A DNA stretch of 64,000 bases. Source: an uncultured Roseibium sp. Its GTDB lineage: Bacteria; Pseudomonadota; Alphaproteobacteria; Rhizobiales; Stappiaceae. The position numbers were made by a program, and so were the translations under genes. Below are positions 25,770 through 34,721 of this stretch, in pieces; position 1 is the first letter of the stretch; the number at the start of each line of letters is the position of its first letter. The stretch is taken from NCBI RefSeq assembly GCF_963675985.1, contig NZ_OY780957.1, forward strand, positions 1,224,001-1,288,000. The letters are read 5' to 3'. Below the pieces are notes generated by a model, which saw only the letters and a program-made list of their open reading frames with translations, was not told the DNA's origin and did no database searches.

Positions 25770-26315
25770 TTAGTTGTGGTTGGTATAAGGTACGGACCCG
25801 CCAAATGGGATGCTCGCCAAATTGTTCAGATTGCCGTGGGCCAACTCGACCATTTCCAACGAATTTATTGTTGCGCTTATTGGAAAAGTACCAACTTCAA
25901 CAACTTCCAACCGCTCGATGATCGCTCGGTCAACATGCGTGGCAACCGTCATATGTGGGCGATATACAATTCCAGGCTTCAATTCGATGCGGTGTAGACC
26001 GTCATAAATCTGATTATGCAAGGAGATCAGCGCGTCTCCGCCCTTCCCACAAAGCAGAAGTAACTTGTGCCTGTGTTCAAATGGATCATACGCCAATTCG
26101 CTGCTTGTGAACTCGATTGTTAAACGGCGCGCGTTTTCAACCACGCGTTCGCAGAGCGTGAGAATGTCTCTGGGGTTCCGATCTTTCAATCCAAACACCA
26201 GCGTTACGTGGGGAGGAACCAGCTTAGCTCGTTCCGGTTCGTGGCGGGATCGAAAGTGGTTAATCTGCCGAGCCGAGTTCGGTTCAAATTCAGGATATGC
26301 CAACACATAGATCAT
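25770..26315 (-). CDS. 2H phosphoesterase / 2'-5' RNA ligase-like protein
   Basis: 181 residues from the ATG at 26315 (MIYVLAYPEF); a GTG 17 codons upstream is an alternative. It has the two hallmark tetrapeptides of the 2H superfamily, HVTL (about residue 52) and HMTV (about residue 130), so it should hydrolyse or join 2',3'- or 2',5'-phosphodiesters. Members range from RNA ligases to tRNA-splicing cyclic phosphodiesterases, and the target cannot be told here. No linked partner is evident. Confidence 0.75.
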   Translation of the reverse strand: MIYVLAYPEFEPNSARQINHFRSRHEPERAKLVPPHVTLVFGLKDRNPRDILTLCERVVENARRLTIEFTSSELAYDPFEHRHKLLLLCGKGGDALISLHNQIYDGLHRIELKPGIVYRPHMTVATHVDRAIIERLEVVEVGTFPISATINSLEMVELAHGNLNNLASIPFGGSVPYTNHN

Positions 26316-26428
26316 CGGACAACATTGGAACGTTTGATCGTATGGTTCAATGACGGCAAAATACACCCATAGCAGGTCAGGAGCTGGACTCGAGGCCGAC
26401 CGTTGTCGTCTTGCAAGAGACCGGTGTC

Positions 26429-27241
26429 TTATTCGGTCGTATGTTCCTGTACCTTCAGCTCATCGAGCCGCGGCATGGAAATGATATTGTAGCCGCTGTC
26501 GACGAAATGCACTTCGCCGGTTACGCCGCCAGAAAGGTCTGACAGAAGGTAGAGCCCGGTTCCGCCGATTTCCTCCAGAGAAACCGTCCGGCCCAGCGGT
26601 GAATTGCGCTTCTGGTAGCTGAACATCAGCCGAGCGTCGGAGACGCCGGAACCGGCAAGAGTCCGAACCGGACCTGCCGAAATCGCGTTCACGCGGATGT
26701 TCTGCTCGCCGTAGTCCATTGCCAGATAGCGCACGGACGATTCGAGCGCCGCCTTGGCAACGCCCATGACGTTGTAGTTCGGCATGACCCGCGTCGACCC
26801 GCCATAGGTCAGCGTGATCATCGATCCGCCGTTCGGCATAAGGGTTGCGGCCCGTTTCGCGATCTCGGTGAAGGAGAAGCAGGAAATCAGCATGGTCCGG
26901 GTGAAATTTTCCCGGGAGGTGTCTGAATATTTTCCGCGCAGCTCCGTCTTGTCGGAAAAGGCGATGGCATGAACGAGAAAATCGATCGTGCCCCATTTTT
27001 CCTTCAATGTGTCGAAAACGGCATCGACGGAGGTGATGTCTTCCACGTCGCACGGCAGAAGGGTATCGGCACCGATCGATTCGGCCAGTGGCCTTGTCCG
27101 CCGTCCAAAGGCGTCGCCCTGATAGGTGAACGCCAGTTCCGCGCCGTGTTCCGACAGCGTTTTGGCAATGCCCCATGCAATGGAGTGATCGTTGGCCACG
27201 CCCATGACGAGGCCGCGCTTGCCCTTCATCAAACCCGACAT
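26429..27241 (-). CDS. fabI: Enoyl-[acyl-carrier-protein] reductase (NADH) FabI
   Basis: 270 residues. It carries out the last reduction of the fatty-acid elongation cycle. The cofactor region GVANDHSIAWGIA is at about residue 14, and the catalytic Tyr-x6-Lys is YNVMGVAK (about residue 157). It is the third gene of the fabA-fabB-fabI operon, 10 bp after fabB. This operon order, divergent from irr, is conserved in rhizobia and relatives. Confidence 0.95.
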   Translation of the reverse strand: MSGLMKGKRGLVMGVANDHSIAWGIAKTLSEHGAELAFTYQGDAFGRRTRPLAESIGADTLLPCDVEDITSVDAVFDTLKEKWGTIDFLVHAIAFSDKTELRGKYSDTSRENFTRTMLISCFSFTEIAKRAATLMPNGGSMITLTYGGSTRVMPNYNVMGVAKAALESSVRYLAMDYGEQNIRVNAISAGPVRTLAGSGVSDARLMFSYQKRNSPLGRTVSLEEIGGTGLYLLSDLSGGVTGEVHFVDSGYNIISMPRLDELKVQEHTTE

Positions 27242-27251
27242 TCAGGGCTCC

Positions 27252-28475
27252 TCACCCGTGATAACGCGACAGGGCGAGAGAGGCGTTGGTACCCCCGAAG
27301 CCGAAGCTGTTGGAGAGCACGGTGTCCAGCCCGGCATTATCGACCCGCTCGGTGACGATTTCGTCCTTATGCAGAGCCGGGTCGAGTTCGGTGATATTCG
27401 CCGAAGCCGTAATGAAGTCGTTCTGGAGCATCAACATGCAGTAGATGGCTTCCTGCACGCCGGTGGCGCCCAGGCTATGCCCGGTCAGGGATTTCGTCGA
27501 CGAGGCCGGCGGCTGGTTGTCGCCGAACACGCGGCGGATCGCTTCAATCTCGCCGATGTCGCCAACCTGAGTCGACGTGCCGTGTGTGTTGATGTAATCG
27601 ACCTTGCGGTCGCCGAGCGTGGAGATTGCCAGCTCCATGCAGCGCTCGCCGCCTTCACCGGACGGTGCGACCATGTCATAGCCGTCGGAATTGGCGGCAT
27701 AGCCTGTCACTTCCGCATAGATCTTGGCACCGCGAGCCTTGGCGTGTTCCAGTTCTTCCAGAACCACGACACCGCCACCGCCGGCGATGACGAAGCCGTC
27801 GCGGGTCGTATCATAGGGCCGTGATGCGGTGGACGGCGTGTCGTTGTACTTGGAGGACATGGCGCCCATGGCGTCGAACAGGCAGGACAGCGTCCAGTCC
27901 AGTTCCTCGCCGCCGCCCGCGAACATGACGTCCTGCTTGCCCCACTGAATCTGTTCCGTTGCCGCGCCGATACAATGCGCCGACGTGGAACAGGCAGAGG
28001 TGATCGAATAGTTGATCCCCTTGATCTTGAAGGGGGTGGCCAGGCAGGCGGAATTGGTCGAGCTCATGCCGCGCGTGACCATGAACGGCCCCATGCGCTT
28101 TGGCGAACCTTTTTCCAGAACGATCTGATGGGCCTGGAACAGGTTCTTGGTGGACGGACCGCCGGAGCCCATGATCAGGCCGGTCTTCGGATTGGAAACG
28201 TCGGTTTCCTCCAGCCCGCTGTCGGCGATCGCCTGCTGCATGGCAATGAAGTTATAGGCAGCGCCGTCGCCCATGAAGCGAAGCTGGCGCTTGTCGACCA
28301 GGGAGGGAATGTCGACGTTCGGCATTCCGTGAACCTGGCTTCTGAAACCGTGTTCGGCATAGTCGGGCGCAAAGACAATCCCGGATTTGCCTTGCTTAAG
28401 GCTTTCCAGAACTTCCTGGGTGTTGGCGCCGATTGACGACACGATCCCCATTCCGGTGACGACTACCCGCCTCAT
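27252..28475 (-). CDS. fabB: Beta-ketoacyl-ACP synthase I FabB
   Basis: 407 residues from the ATG at 28475, preceded by AGGAGA; the frame is open further upstream but MRRVVVTGMG is the family start. It elongates acyl chains, including unsaturated ones from FabA. The catalytic triad is Cys in SACSTSAH (about residue 163), His in NTHGTSTQVGD, and His in LTGHSLGATG. It pairs with FabA for unsaturated fatty-acid synthesis. Confidence 0.95.
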   Translation of the reverse strand: MRRVVVTGMGIVSSIGANTQEVLESLKQGKSGIVFAPDYAEHGFRSQVHGMPNVDIPSLVDKRQLRFMGDGAAYNFIAMQQAIADSGLEETDVSNPKTGLIMGSGGPSTKNLFQAHQIVLEKGSPKRMGPFMVTRGMSSTNSACLATPFKIKGINYSITSACSTSAHCIGAATEQIQWGKQDVMFAGGGEELDWTLSCLFDAMGAMSSKYNDTPSTASRPYDTTRDGFVIAGGGGVVVLEELEHAKARGAKIYAEVTGYAANSDGYDMVAPSGEGGERCMELAISTLGDRKVDYINTHGTSTQVGDIGEIEAIRRVFGDNQPPASSTKSLTGHSLGATGVQEAIYCMLMLQNDFITASANITELDPALHKDEIVTERVDNAGLDTVLSNSFGFGGTNASLALSRYHG

Positions 28476-28607
28476 TACGGTCTCCTGTTCACTCTGTAGC
28501 CGGTTCGGCGTGCACGGGCCGTCCGGTTTATCAATTTTTGAAATCAGGCCCGGCATCGGCCGGATGCCAGGCATTCAGGTGCCTGAACGCCTTATCGGCG
28601 AACCGGA

Positions 28608-29114
28608 TCAGGTTTGAGCAAGGCCGACCCGGAGATCTTTCGCCTGGTAGATCTGCTTGCCATCGGCCTTGAGCCAACCGTCGGCAATGCCCAGGACCAG
28701 ACGGCCTTTCATAACGCGTTTGAAGTCGATGCCGTATTCGACCAGTTTGACGTCCGGTGTCACCATGCCCTTGAATTTCACTTCACCGGTGGACAGCGCC
28801 ATGCCTTTGCCTGGCAGGCCGAGCCAACCAAGGAAAAAGCCGGTCAGCTGCCACATCGCATCCAGGCCAAGACATCCCGGCATGACCGGATTGCCCTGGA
28901 AATGGCAGGGGAAGAACCAGAGGTCCGGCTTGATGTCGAACTCGGCACGAATGAATCCCTTGTCGAATTCGCCGCCGGTTTCGGAAATTTCCGTGATCCG
29001 GTCGAACATGAGCATGGGCGGCAGCGGCAGTTGTGCGTTGCCTTGTCCGAAAAGCTCACCGCGTCCACAGGTGAGAAGATCTTCGTAATCGTAGCTGGAG
29101 CGCCGCTCGGTCAT
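28608..29114 (-). CDS. fabA: 3-hydroxydecanoyl-ACP dehydratase/isomerase FabA
   Basis: 168 residues. It dehydrates 3-hydroxyacyl-ACP and isomerises trans-2 to cis-3-decenoyl-ACP. The catalytic His is in FFPCHF and the Asp in GCLGLDAMW, 14 residues apart as in the family. It is the first gene of the fabA-fabB-fabI operon and divergent from irr. The 362 bp gap to irr (29115-29476) carries no gene that I can support and should hold the promoters of both. Confidence 0.95.
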   Translation of the reverse strand: MTERRSSYDYEDLLTCGRGELFGQGNAQLPLPPMLMFDRITEISETGGEFDKGFIRAEFDIKPDLWFFPCHFQGNPVMPGCLGLDAMWQLTGFFLGWLGLPGKGMALSTGEVKFKGMVTPDVKLVEYGIDFKRVMKGRLVLGIADGWLKADGKQIYQAKDLRVGLAQT

Positions 29115-29476
29115 TCAGGGTCCGTTTATGTGCTTTGCGTCTGGCTCTCGCCGAAGGGTCAGGCCAGAGGTCGGTTTTCATTTTGCTATTCGGCGCCTTC
29201 CTAACACAGGGTTACCTGCTCTGGAAGTCCACGAAGGCGGTTAGCTTTCGCAGTTTGCGTCAGTTTTTTCACAATGCCTGCGTCAAATTGACAAAGCTGT
29301 CCAGGGAAGTCTGTTTTCATCTTTCAAGGAAAAACTTGCGTCTTTGTGCCAAGAAATGGCAGAAAAGGGGCAATGGCGGTTTGATTTTACCTGAAAGAGC
29401 CACGTGGCGCGCACTTTGTAAGCCCTTTCAGGTTATCATCCCGGAGGACGAGGAAGACAGGACTAAAGACGCGGAA

Positions 29477-29908
29477 ATGAAAGACATTACGCCGATTCAC
29501 CACACCGATACGGATGTCTCCGATGTATTGCGCCGCGCGGGCCTTCGCCCGACACGCCAGCGTGTATCGCTTGCCGAGATCCTTTTTTCCAAAGGCGACC
29601 GGCATGTTTCCGCCGAACTGCTTCATGAGGAAGCCGTGGCCGTCAGCGTCCCGGTTTCTCTTGCGACCGTCTACAACACCCTGCATCAGTTCACCGAAGC
29701 GGGCCTTCTGCGCGAAGTGGCGATCGAGGGTACGAAAACCTATTTCGACACCAATGTCTCCGATCACCACCATTTCTTCATCGAAGGTGAAAACGAGGTG
29801 TTCGACATTCCCGGAGAAGGTGTCGGTATCGGTTCTATTCCGCAAGCGCCGGAAGGTATGGAAATCGTCCGCGTCGACGTGGTCGTCCGCCTGCGCCCGA
29901 AGCGCTGA
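29477..29908 (+). CDS. irr: Irr, Fur-family iron/haem-responsive repressor
   Basis: 143 residues from the ATG at 29477; the frame is open upstream without similarity. The winged helix contains GLRPTRQRVSLAEI and VSLATVYNTLHQF. The SDHHHFFIEGENEVFDIP segment with the HHH haem/metal-binding cluster is typical of Irr rather than Fur or Zur. The N-terminal GCPWH haem-degradation motif of Bradyrhizobium Irr is absent, as in most Irr proteins. Irr represses haem synthesis and other iron-using genes when iron is low. hemE/hemJ in this window could be targets, but I do not see an obvious operator. Confidence 0.9.
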   Translation: MKDITPIHHTDTDVSDVLRRAGLRPTRQRVSLAEILFSKGDRHVSAELLHEEAVAVSVPVSLATVYNTLHQFTEAGLLREVAIEGTKTYFDTNVSDHHHFFIEGENEVFDIPGEGVGIGSIPQAPEGMEIVRVDVVVRLRPKR

Positions 29909-30052
29909 TTTCGGCCCTCCGCATTGCCGGTATTCTCTGACGTCGCGCCATCGCTCGTCGCGCTTCGCTCCTGTCGGAACCTCGCATAAGCCCGGGCAGC
30001 TCTTCGCCTGGCGAACCTTGAGGGTTCGATCTTTCTCGCCAACGCCGCTTTT

Positions 30053-30856
30053 TCAGGACTCGGCGGCTTTCTGCCGTTCGATCAGCGCTCTGGTTCTGAG
30101 CGCGATTTCCGGAATGGAATCCAGGGGTTCCTTTTCCGGACTCTTGCACAGATCGTAGATGACGCAGCGCCGGCATTCCGGCTTGCGCGCCTTGCAGATA
30201 TAGCGCCCGTGCAGGATCAGCCAGTGATGGGCATGACGGCCGAATTCCGCCGGAACCGCCTTTTCCATCGCCTTTTCAACATCAAAGGGGGTCTTTCCCG
30301 GCGCGATGCCGATCCGGTTGCCGAGCCGGAACAGGTGGGTATCGACGGCAATGGTCGGATGTCCGAAAAAGATATTGAGCACCACGTTGGCGGTCTTTCG
30401 GCCGACGCCGGGCAGCTTTTCAAGCGCCTCCCGGTCTTCCGGAACCTCGCCGCCGTGATCGCGGATCAGTTGTTCCGACAGCAGAATGACGTTCTTCGCC
30501 TTTGTTTTGAAAAGGCCGATGGTGCGGATTTCCTCCCGCACCTTGTCCTCGCCGAGCGCAAGCATTTTTTCAGGCGTGTCGGCGATCTGGAACAGGTGTT
30601 TGGTTGCCCGGTTGACGCCGACATCGGTCGCCTGCGCGGACAAGACGACGGCGACCAGAAGCGTATAGGCGTTCACGTAATCGAGTTCCCCTTCCGGCTC
30701 CGGATTGTCTGCATGGAACCGTTCGAAGATCGCGTAGGTTTCCGCCTTCGTGTAGCGGGATTTTTTCAGCACGCGGCCCGGGTTTGCCACCGAGGGCGTC
30801 TTGTGCTTTGTTTTCGTCGCCTTTTTGCGCGGGGCGGGGGTCTTTGCTTCTGCCAT
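30053..30856 (-). CDS. nth: Endonuclease III (DNA glycosylase/AP lyase)
   Basis: 267 residues from the ATG at 30856. It removes oxidised pyrimidines and cleaves the abasic site. The helix-hairpin-helix LPGVGRKTANVVLN contains the catalytic Lys, VDTHLFRL the catalytic Asp, and the iron-sulfur loop is C-x6-C-x2-C-x5-C (CKARKPECRRCVIYDLC). The Lys/Thr-rich N-terminal 30 residues are an extension common in alphaproteobacteria. It is divergent from the DUF2244 gene with only 22 bp between starts. Confidence 0.95.
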   Translation of the reverse strand: MAEAKTPAPRKKATKTKHKTPSVANPGRVLKKSRYTKAETYAIFERFHADNPEPEGELDYVNAYTLLVAVVLSAQATDVGVNRATKHLFQIADTPEKMLALGEDKVREEIRTIGLFKTKAKNVILLSEQLIRDHGGEVPEDREALEKLPGVGRKTANVVLNIFFGHPTIAVDTHLFRLGNRIGIAPGKTPFDVEKAMEKAVPAEFGRHAHHWLILHGRYICKARKPECRRCVIYDLCKSPEKEPLDSIPEIALRTRALIERQKAAES

Positions 30857-30878
30857 GCTCTCTCTATAATCATGCCTC

Positions 30879-31400
30879 ATGAACGATCACAATCCGAAAC
30901 ACGAGCAACAGGCGTATGAGACCGGGGATGAAGCCCCGTTTTTTTCTGCGGTCCTGACACCCTATCGGTCCCTGGGTCCGAACGGTTTCCTGTTGCTGAT
31001 GCTCTTTGTTGGGGGCGTCAGCTTCGTTTCGGGGCTGGCGTTCCTGTTGATGGGGGCCTGGCCGGTGTTCGGGTTTTTCGGCCTGGACGCGCTTCTGATC
31101 TGGCTGGCCTTCCACCTGAACTACGCCTCCGCACGGGCCTATGAGGAAGTGATCGTTTCACGTACGGAAATCATCATCCGCAAGGTGGGTCCGGGAAAAC
31201 GCCACCAGGAATACCGCTTCAATCCCTTTTGGGTCCGCCTGTCGATCACGAAGCTCGAGGACGAGGGCGTGACCAAGCTGTCCCTGACCTCGCGCGGCAA
31301 GAACGTCGATCTCGGAAACTTCCTCAATCCGGATGACCGCACCAGCTTCGCCGGCGCCATGGCGAATGCGCTGGCAACCGCCAAGGCGGGTGGGATCTAA
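30879..31400 (+). CDS. DUF2244 membrane protein
   Basis: 173 residues. Two transmembrane helices (about residues 35-60 and 62-82) with the short intervening turn typical of DUF2244. A soluble C-terminal domain follows, with RKVGPGKRHQEYRFNPFWVRL and VDLGNFLNPDDR. The family is found next to nth or cytochrome genes in alphaproteobacteria and has no assigned function. Its start is only 22 bp from that of nth. Confidence 0.88.
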   Translation: MNDHNPKHEQQAYETGDEAPFFSAVLTPYRSLGPNGFLLLMLFVGGVSFVSGLAFLLMGAWPVFGFFGLDALLIWLAFHLNYASARAYEEVIVSRTEIIIRKVGPGKRHQEYRFNPFWVRLSITKLEDEGVTKLSLTSRGKNVDLGNFLNPDDRTSFAGAMANALATAKAGGI

Positions 31401-31509
31401 TCCTCAACTTTAGATTTTATCTTGCGTGCAGATTTTTTTTGCGTCGCAATATCGGCTGTCCGATGAGCGGGCGTATTATTCACGTCAGTTTCAGAGAAGG
31501 ATCTGCCCC

Positions 31510-31845
31510 ATGCCGTCTTTCAAGCTTCCTCTGTCCGGTGATGTGCTGCAGTCGATCAATCCCTGGTCCGACATGTTCAAGGCTTGCGGCAGCCAGTTCG
31601 GCCTGATCAACATCAATCTGGGCCGGTCGTCCGCGCCGGAAGTCGAGCGGGACATTCTGACCGAAGTCGGCAGCTACGGTCGCCAGATCGGCCGCATCGG
31701 TGAAGCACTCGAGGTCCTGATCGATCACCTGGACCTCAAGAGCCTGAACCCAAAGGAAAAAGCCGCCCTTCTCGCCTTCAAGGCCATGCAGGGCGAAATC
31801 GCCGAGATCAAGAGCTATTACAAAAAGGCCGATACCGCTGCCTGA
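31510..31845 (+). CDS. Conserved-looking hypothetical protein
   Basis: 111 residues from the ATG at 31510, with GAAGGAT upstream. It is helical and acidic with no signal peptide. Features include SINPWSDMFKACGSQFGLININLG near the N-terminus and a long helical C-terminal half with YGRQIGRIGEALEVLIDHLD and EIKSYYKKADTAA. The composition and codon use match neighbouring genes, so I believe it is real. The function is not recognised. It converges on mutS with a 16 bp gap. Confidence 0.6.
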   Translation: MPSFKLPLSGDVLQSINPWSDMFKACGSQFGLININLGRSSAPEVERDILTEVGSYGRQIGRIGEALEVLIDHLDLKSLNPKEKAALLAFKAMQGEIAEIKSYYKKADTAA

Positions 31846-31861
31846 GATACGAATCGGCAGT

Positions 31862-34573
31862 TCATGTCTTCAAGGATTTGAGCCTGTAGAGCGCGTCCAG
31901 CGCCTCCCGCGGTGTCATGTCGTCCGGGTTCAGGTCTTCGAGAGCCTCTGCAAGGGGATCGGGCCCGGCTTCTGAAAAACCGGCGCTGGGCGCCGGCGCC
32001 GGTATGGCGGCAAAAAGCGGCAATTCGTCGATCAGCGCTTCGGCGGGTGACCGCCGGTCCTGTTCCTCCAGCTGGCTCAGGACCTGTTGGGACCGTTGGA
32101 CGACGCTTGCCGGCAGACCTGCGAGCTTGGCGACCTGGATGCCGTAGGACCGGTCGGCGGCACCTGGCACGATTTCGTGCAGGAAGACGACATCGCCGTT
32201 CCATTCCTTCACCTGCACCGTTGCGTTCGACAGCCGGTCGAGTTTGGCAGAGAGCGCGGTCAGTTCATGGTAGTGGGTGGCGAACAGGGCGCGGGATCTG
32301 TTGACCTCGTGCAGATGCTCGATGGTCGCCCAGGCAATGGAAAGCCCGTCAAAAGTGGCGGTACCGCGGCCGATTTCGTCCAGGATGACCAGCGATCGAT
32401 CACCGGCCTGATTGAGGATGGCCGCCGTTTCCACCATTTCCACCATGAAGGTGGAGCGCCCGCGCGCCAGATCGTCTGCCGCGCCCACACGGGAGAACAG
32501 CCGATCGACCACGCCGATATGGGCGTTCGCGGCGGGAACGAAGGCGCCCATCTGGGCGAGGACGGCGATCAGGGCATTCTGGCGCAGGAAGGTCGATTTA
32601 CCGGCCATGTTCGGTCCGGTGATCAGCCAGATCCGGCCGGTCTTGTCCTTGCCTTCCGGTCCGAGATGGGCATCGTTGGCAACGAAACTGTCGCCACCGG
32701 CGGTTTTCAGGGCCTGTTCGACCACCGGATGGCGGCCGCCGGAAATATCGAAGGCGCGCGTGTCGTCCACGACCGGGCGCACGTAAGTCTCTTCCTGGGC
32801 GAGCTTCGCCAGAGCGGCGGAGACGTCCAGGATCGACAGGCCGTGCGCCGCCGCCTTGATGGCGTCGCCGCTTGCAACGATCTCCGCCGTCAGCCGGTCG
32901 AAGATTTCCAGTTCGATGGCAAGGGACCGCTCTCCGGCGCTTGCGATCTTGGATTCCAGATCCGCAAGTTCCGTCGTGGTGAAACGCATGGCGCCGGCCA
33001 TGGTCTGGCGGTGAATGAACCGGCCCGGATCCGCGGTCAGCTTTTCCGTCTGGGCGGTCGGAGCCTCGATGAACCAGCCCAGCACGTTATTGTGCTTGAT
33101 CTTCAGTGAGCGCAGGCCGAGCTCTTCCGCGTAGTCGGCCTGAAGCTTGGCGATCACCTTGCGGGATTCGTCGCGCAGCGCACGCAATTCGTCGAGGGTT
33201 TCGTCGTAACCGGTGGCGACGAAATTGCCGTCGCGCTTCATCAGCGGCGGTTCTTCCTTGATCGCACGGGTCAGTTTCTCGCCCAGGTCGTGTGGGGCCT
33301 GTTCGAGGCTGGCGCGGGCCGCCGCGATTTCCCCGGGAACGGTCGCGGCCATACTGATCTGGTCGATCACCTGGCTTGCCGCCTGCATGCCCTGCGCAAC
33401 GGCGAGGATATCCCGCGGACCGCCCCGCTGGAGCGCAATCCGGGACAGCGCGCGCGCCATGTCCGGCGCACCCTTCAGGGTCCGGCGGAGGGCTTCCCGC
33501 ATCATTTCGTTTTCCAGGAAGAACGCGACGGAATCGTGCCGCCTGGAAATCTCGTCGGGATTGACCAGCGGTCCGGCGAGACGGCTTGCCAGAAGTCGCG
33601 AGCCGCCGCCGGTGACGGTCCGGTCGATGGTGGCAAGCAGGCTGCCCTGTTTTTCGCCGCCGAGCGTTCGGGTCAGTTCCAGGTTGGCGCGGGTCGCCGG
33701 ATCGATCAGCATGCGTCCCGCACCCGCTTCCCGCGTCGGCGGATCGAGCGGCGGGCGTTCGCCAAGCTGGGTCTTTTCCACGTAAGCGAGAATACCGGCG
33801 GCGGCCGACAGCTCGGAGCGCGAGAACGTGCCGAAACCGTCGAGCGTCTTCACCCCGAAATAATGCGCCAGCCGGTCGGTGGCCGTGGAACTGTCAAAGA
33901 AGGCCCGCGGCACCGGTGACAAAGCGGCGCCCGACTGCTCGGCCACCTGTCGGACCTCGGATTCCTGCAGGAGATTATCGGGCAGGATCAGCTCGCGCGG
34001 TGAAATCTGGGCGAGATCGGCGGCAAGACGCTGGTCGTCGGTTTCCGACACCTGGAACGAGCCGGTCGACATGTCGATCCAGGCAAGACCATAAACCGCA
34101 TCGCCGGTCAGCGATCCGCCCCGGAGCCGGGACATGGCGGCCAGGAAATTGTTGGAAGACGAATCGAGCAGCCGTTCCTCGGTGAGGGTTCCCGGCGTCA
34201 CCAGCCGGATCACGTCCCGGCGCACCACGGATTTCGAGCCGCGCTTCTTGGCTTCGGCAGGGTCTTCCGTCTGTTCGCACACCGCGACCCGGTGACCACG
34301 GGCGATCAGTTTCTGCAGATAGTCGTCGGCCGCATGGACCGGCACGCCGCACATGGGGATGTCCTCGCCCAGATGCTTTCCGCGCTTGGTCAGCGTGATT
34401 CCCAGGGTCTGCGAAGCGACCTCCGCATCTTCGAAAAACAGCTCGTAGAAATCGCCCATCCGGTAGAACAGCAGGCTGTCCGGATTGGCGGCTTTGATTT
34501 CCATGAACTGTGCCATCATCGGTGTGACGCGATGATCGGCGGGCTCGATTTTCGCAAGGGCTTCTTTCGACAT
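31862..34573 (-). CDS. mutS: DNA mismatch repair protein MutS
   Basis: 903 residues. It recognises mismatches and starts repair with MutL. The mismatch-binding Phe-x-Glu motif is in RMGDFYELFFEDA (about residue 42). The connector, core and clamp domains follow, and the ATPase has Walker A GPNMAGKSTFLRQ (about residue 645), TFMVEMVETA and Walker B LVILDEIGRGTATFDG. All parts are present and the length is usual for alphaproteobacteria. Transcription is convergent with the preceding hypothetical gene and divergent from maeB. Confidence 0.97.
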   Translation of the reverse strand: MSKEALAKIEPADHRVTPMMAQFMEIKAANPDSLLFYRMGDFYELFFEDAEVASQTLGITLTKRGKHLGEDIPMCGVPVHAADDYLQKLIARGHRVAVCEQTEDPAEAKKRGSKSVVRRDVIRLVTPGTLTEERLLDSSSNNFLAAMSRLRGGSLTGDAVYGLAWIDMSTGSFQVSETDDQRLAADLAQISPRELILPDNLLQESEVRQVAEQSGAALSPVPRAFFDSSTATDRLAHYFGVKTLDGFGTFSRSELSAAAGILAYVEKTQLGERPPLDPPTREAGAGRMLIDPATRANLELTRTLGGEKQGSLLATIDRTVTGGGSRLLASRLAGPLVNPDEISRRHDSVAFFLENEMMREALRRTLKGAPDMARALSRIALQRGGPRDILAVAQGMQAASQVIDQISMAATVPGEIAAARASLEQAPHDLGEKLTRAIKEEPPLMKRDGNFVATGYDETLDELRALRDESRKVIAKLQADYAEELGLRSLKIKHNNVLGWFIEAPTAQTEKLTADPGRFIHRQTMAGAMRFTTTELADLESKIASAGERSLAIELEIFDRLTAEIVASGDAIKAAAHGLSILDVSAALAKLAQEETYVRPVVDDTRAFDISGGRHPVVEQALKTAGGDSFVANDAHLGPEGKDKTGRIWLITGPNMAGKSTFLRQNALIAVLAQMGAFVPAANAHIGVVDRLFSRVGAADDLARGRSTFMVEMVETAAILNQAGDRSLVILDEIGRGTATFDGLSIAWATIEHLHEVNRSRALFATHYHELTALSAKLDRLSNATVQVKEWNGDVVFLHEIVPGAADRSYGIQVAKLAGLPASVVQRSQQVLSQLEEQDRRSPAEALIDELPLFAAIPAPAPSAGFSEAGPDPLAEALEDLNPDDMTPREALDALYRLKSLKT

Positions 34574-34721
34574 GCGGCGAAGTTAGCAAACCCTTTTGCG
34601 GCTTTCACAATTGCTATGCCTTTTGATGGTCTTGAGCCGGTAATTTTCAGGGGATAAGGTCGCTGTCCCGCCAGGCCAGCAATGCGATAGAAAAATCGCC
34701 ATCAGAGGAAACGCCGAAATC

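Noticed and set aside
29910..30050. tRNA-like stretch with GGTTCGATC between irr and nth
   Set aside because: No acceptor stem, D-arm or anticodon arm can be built around it.
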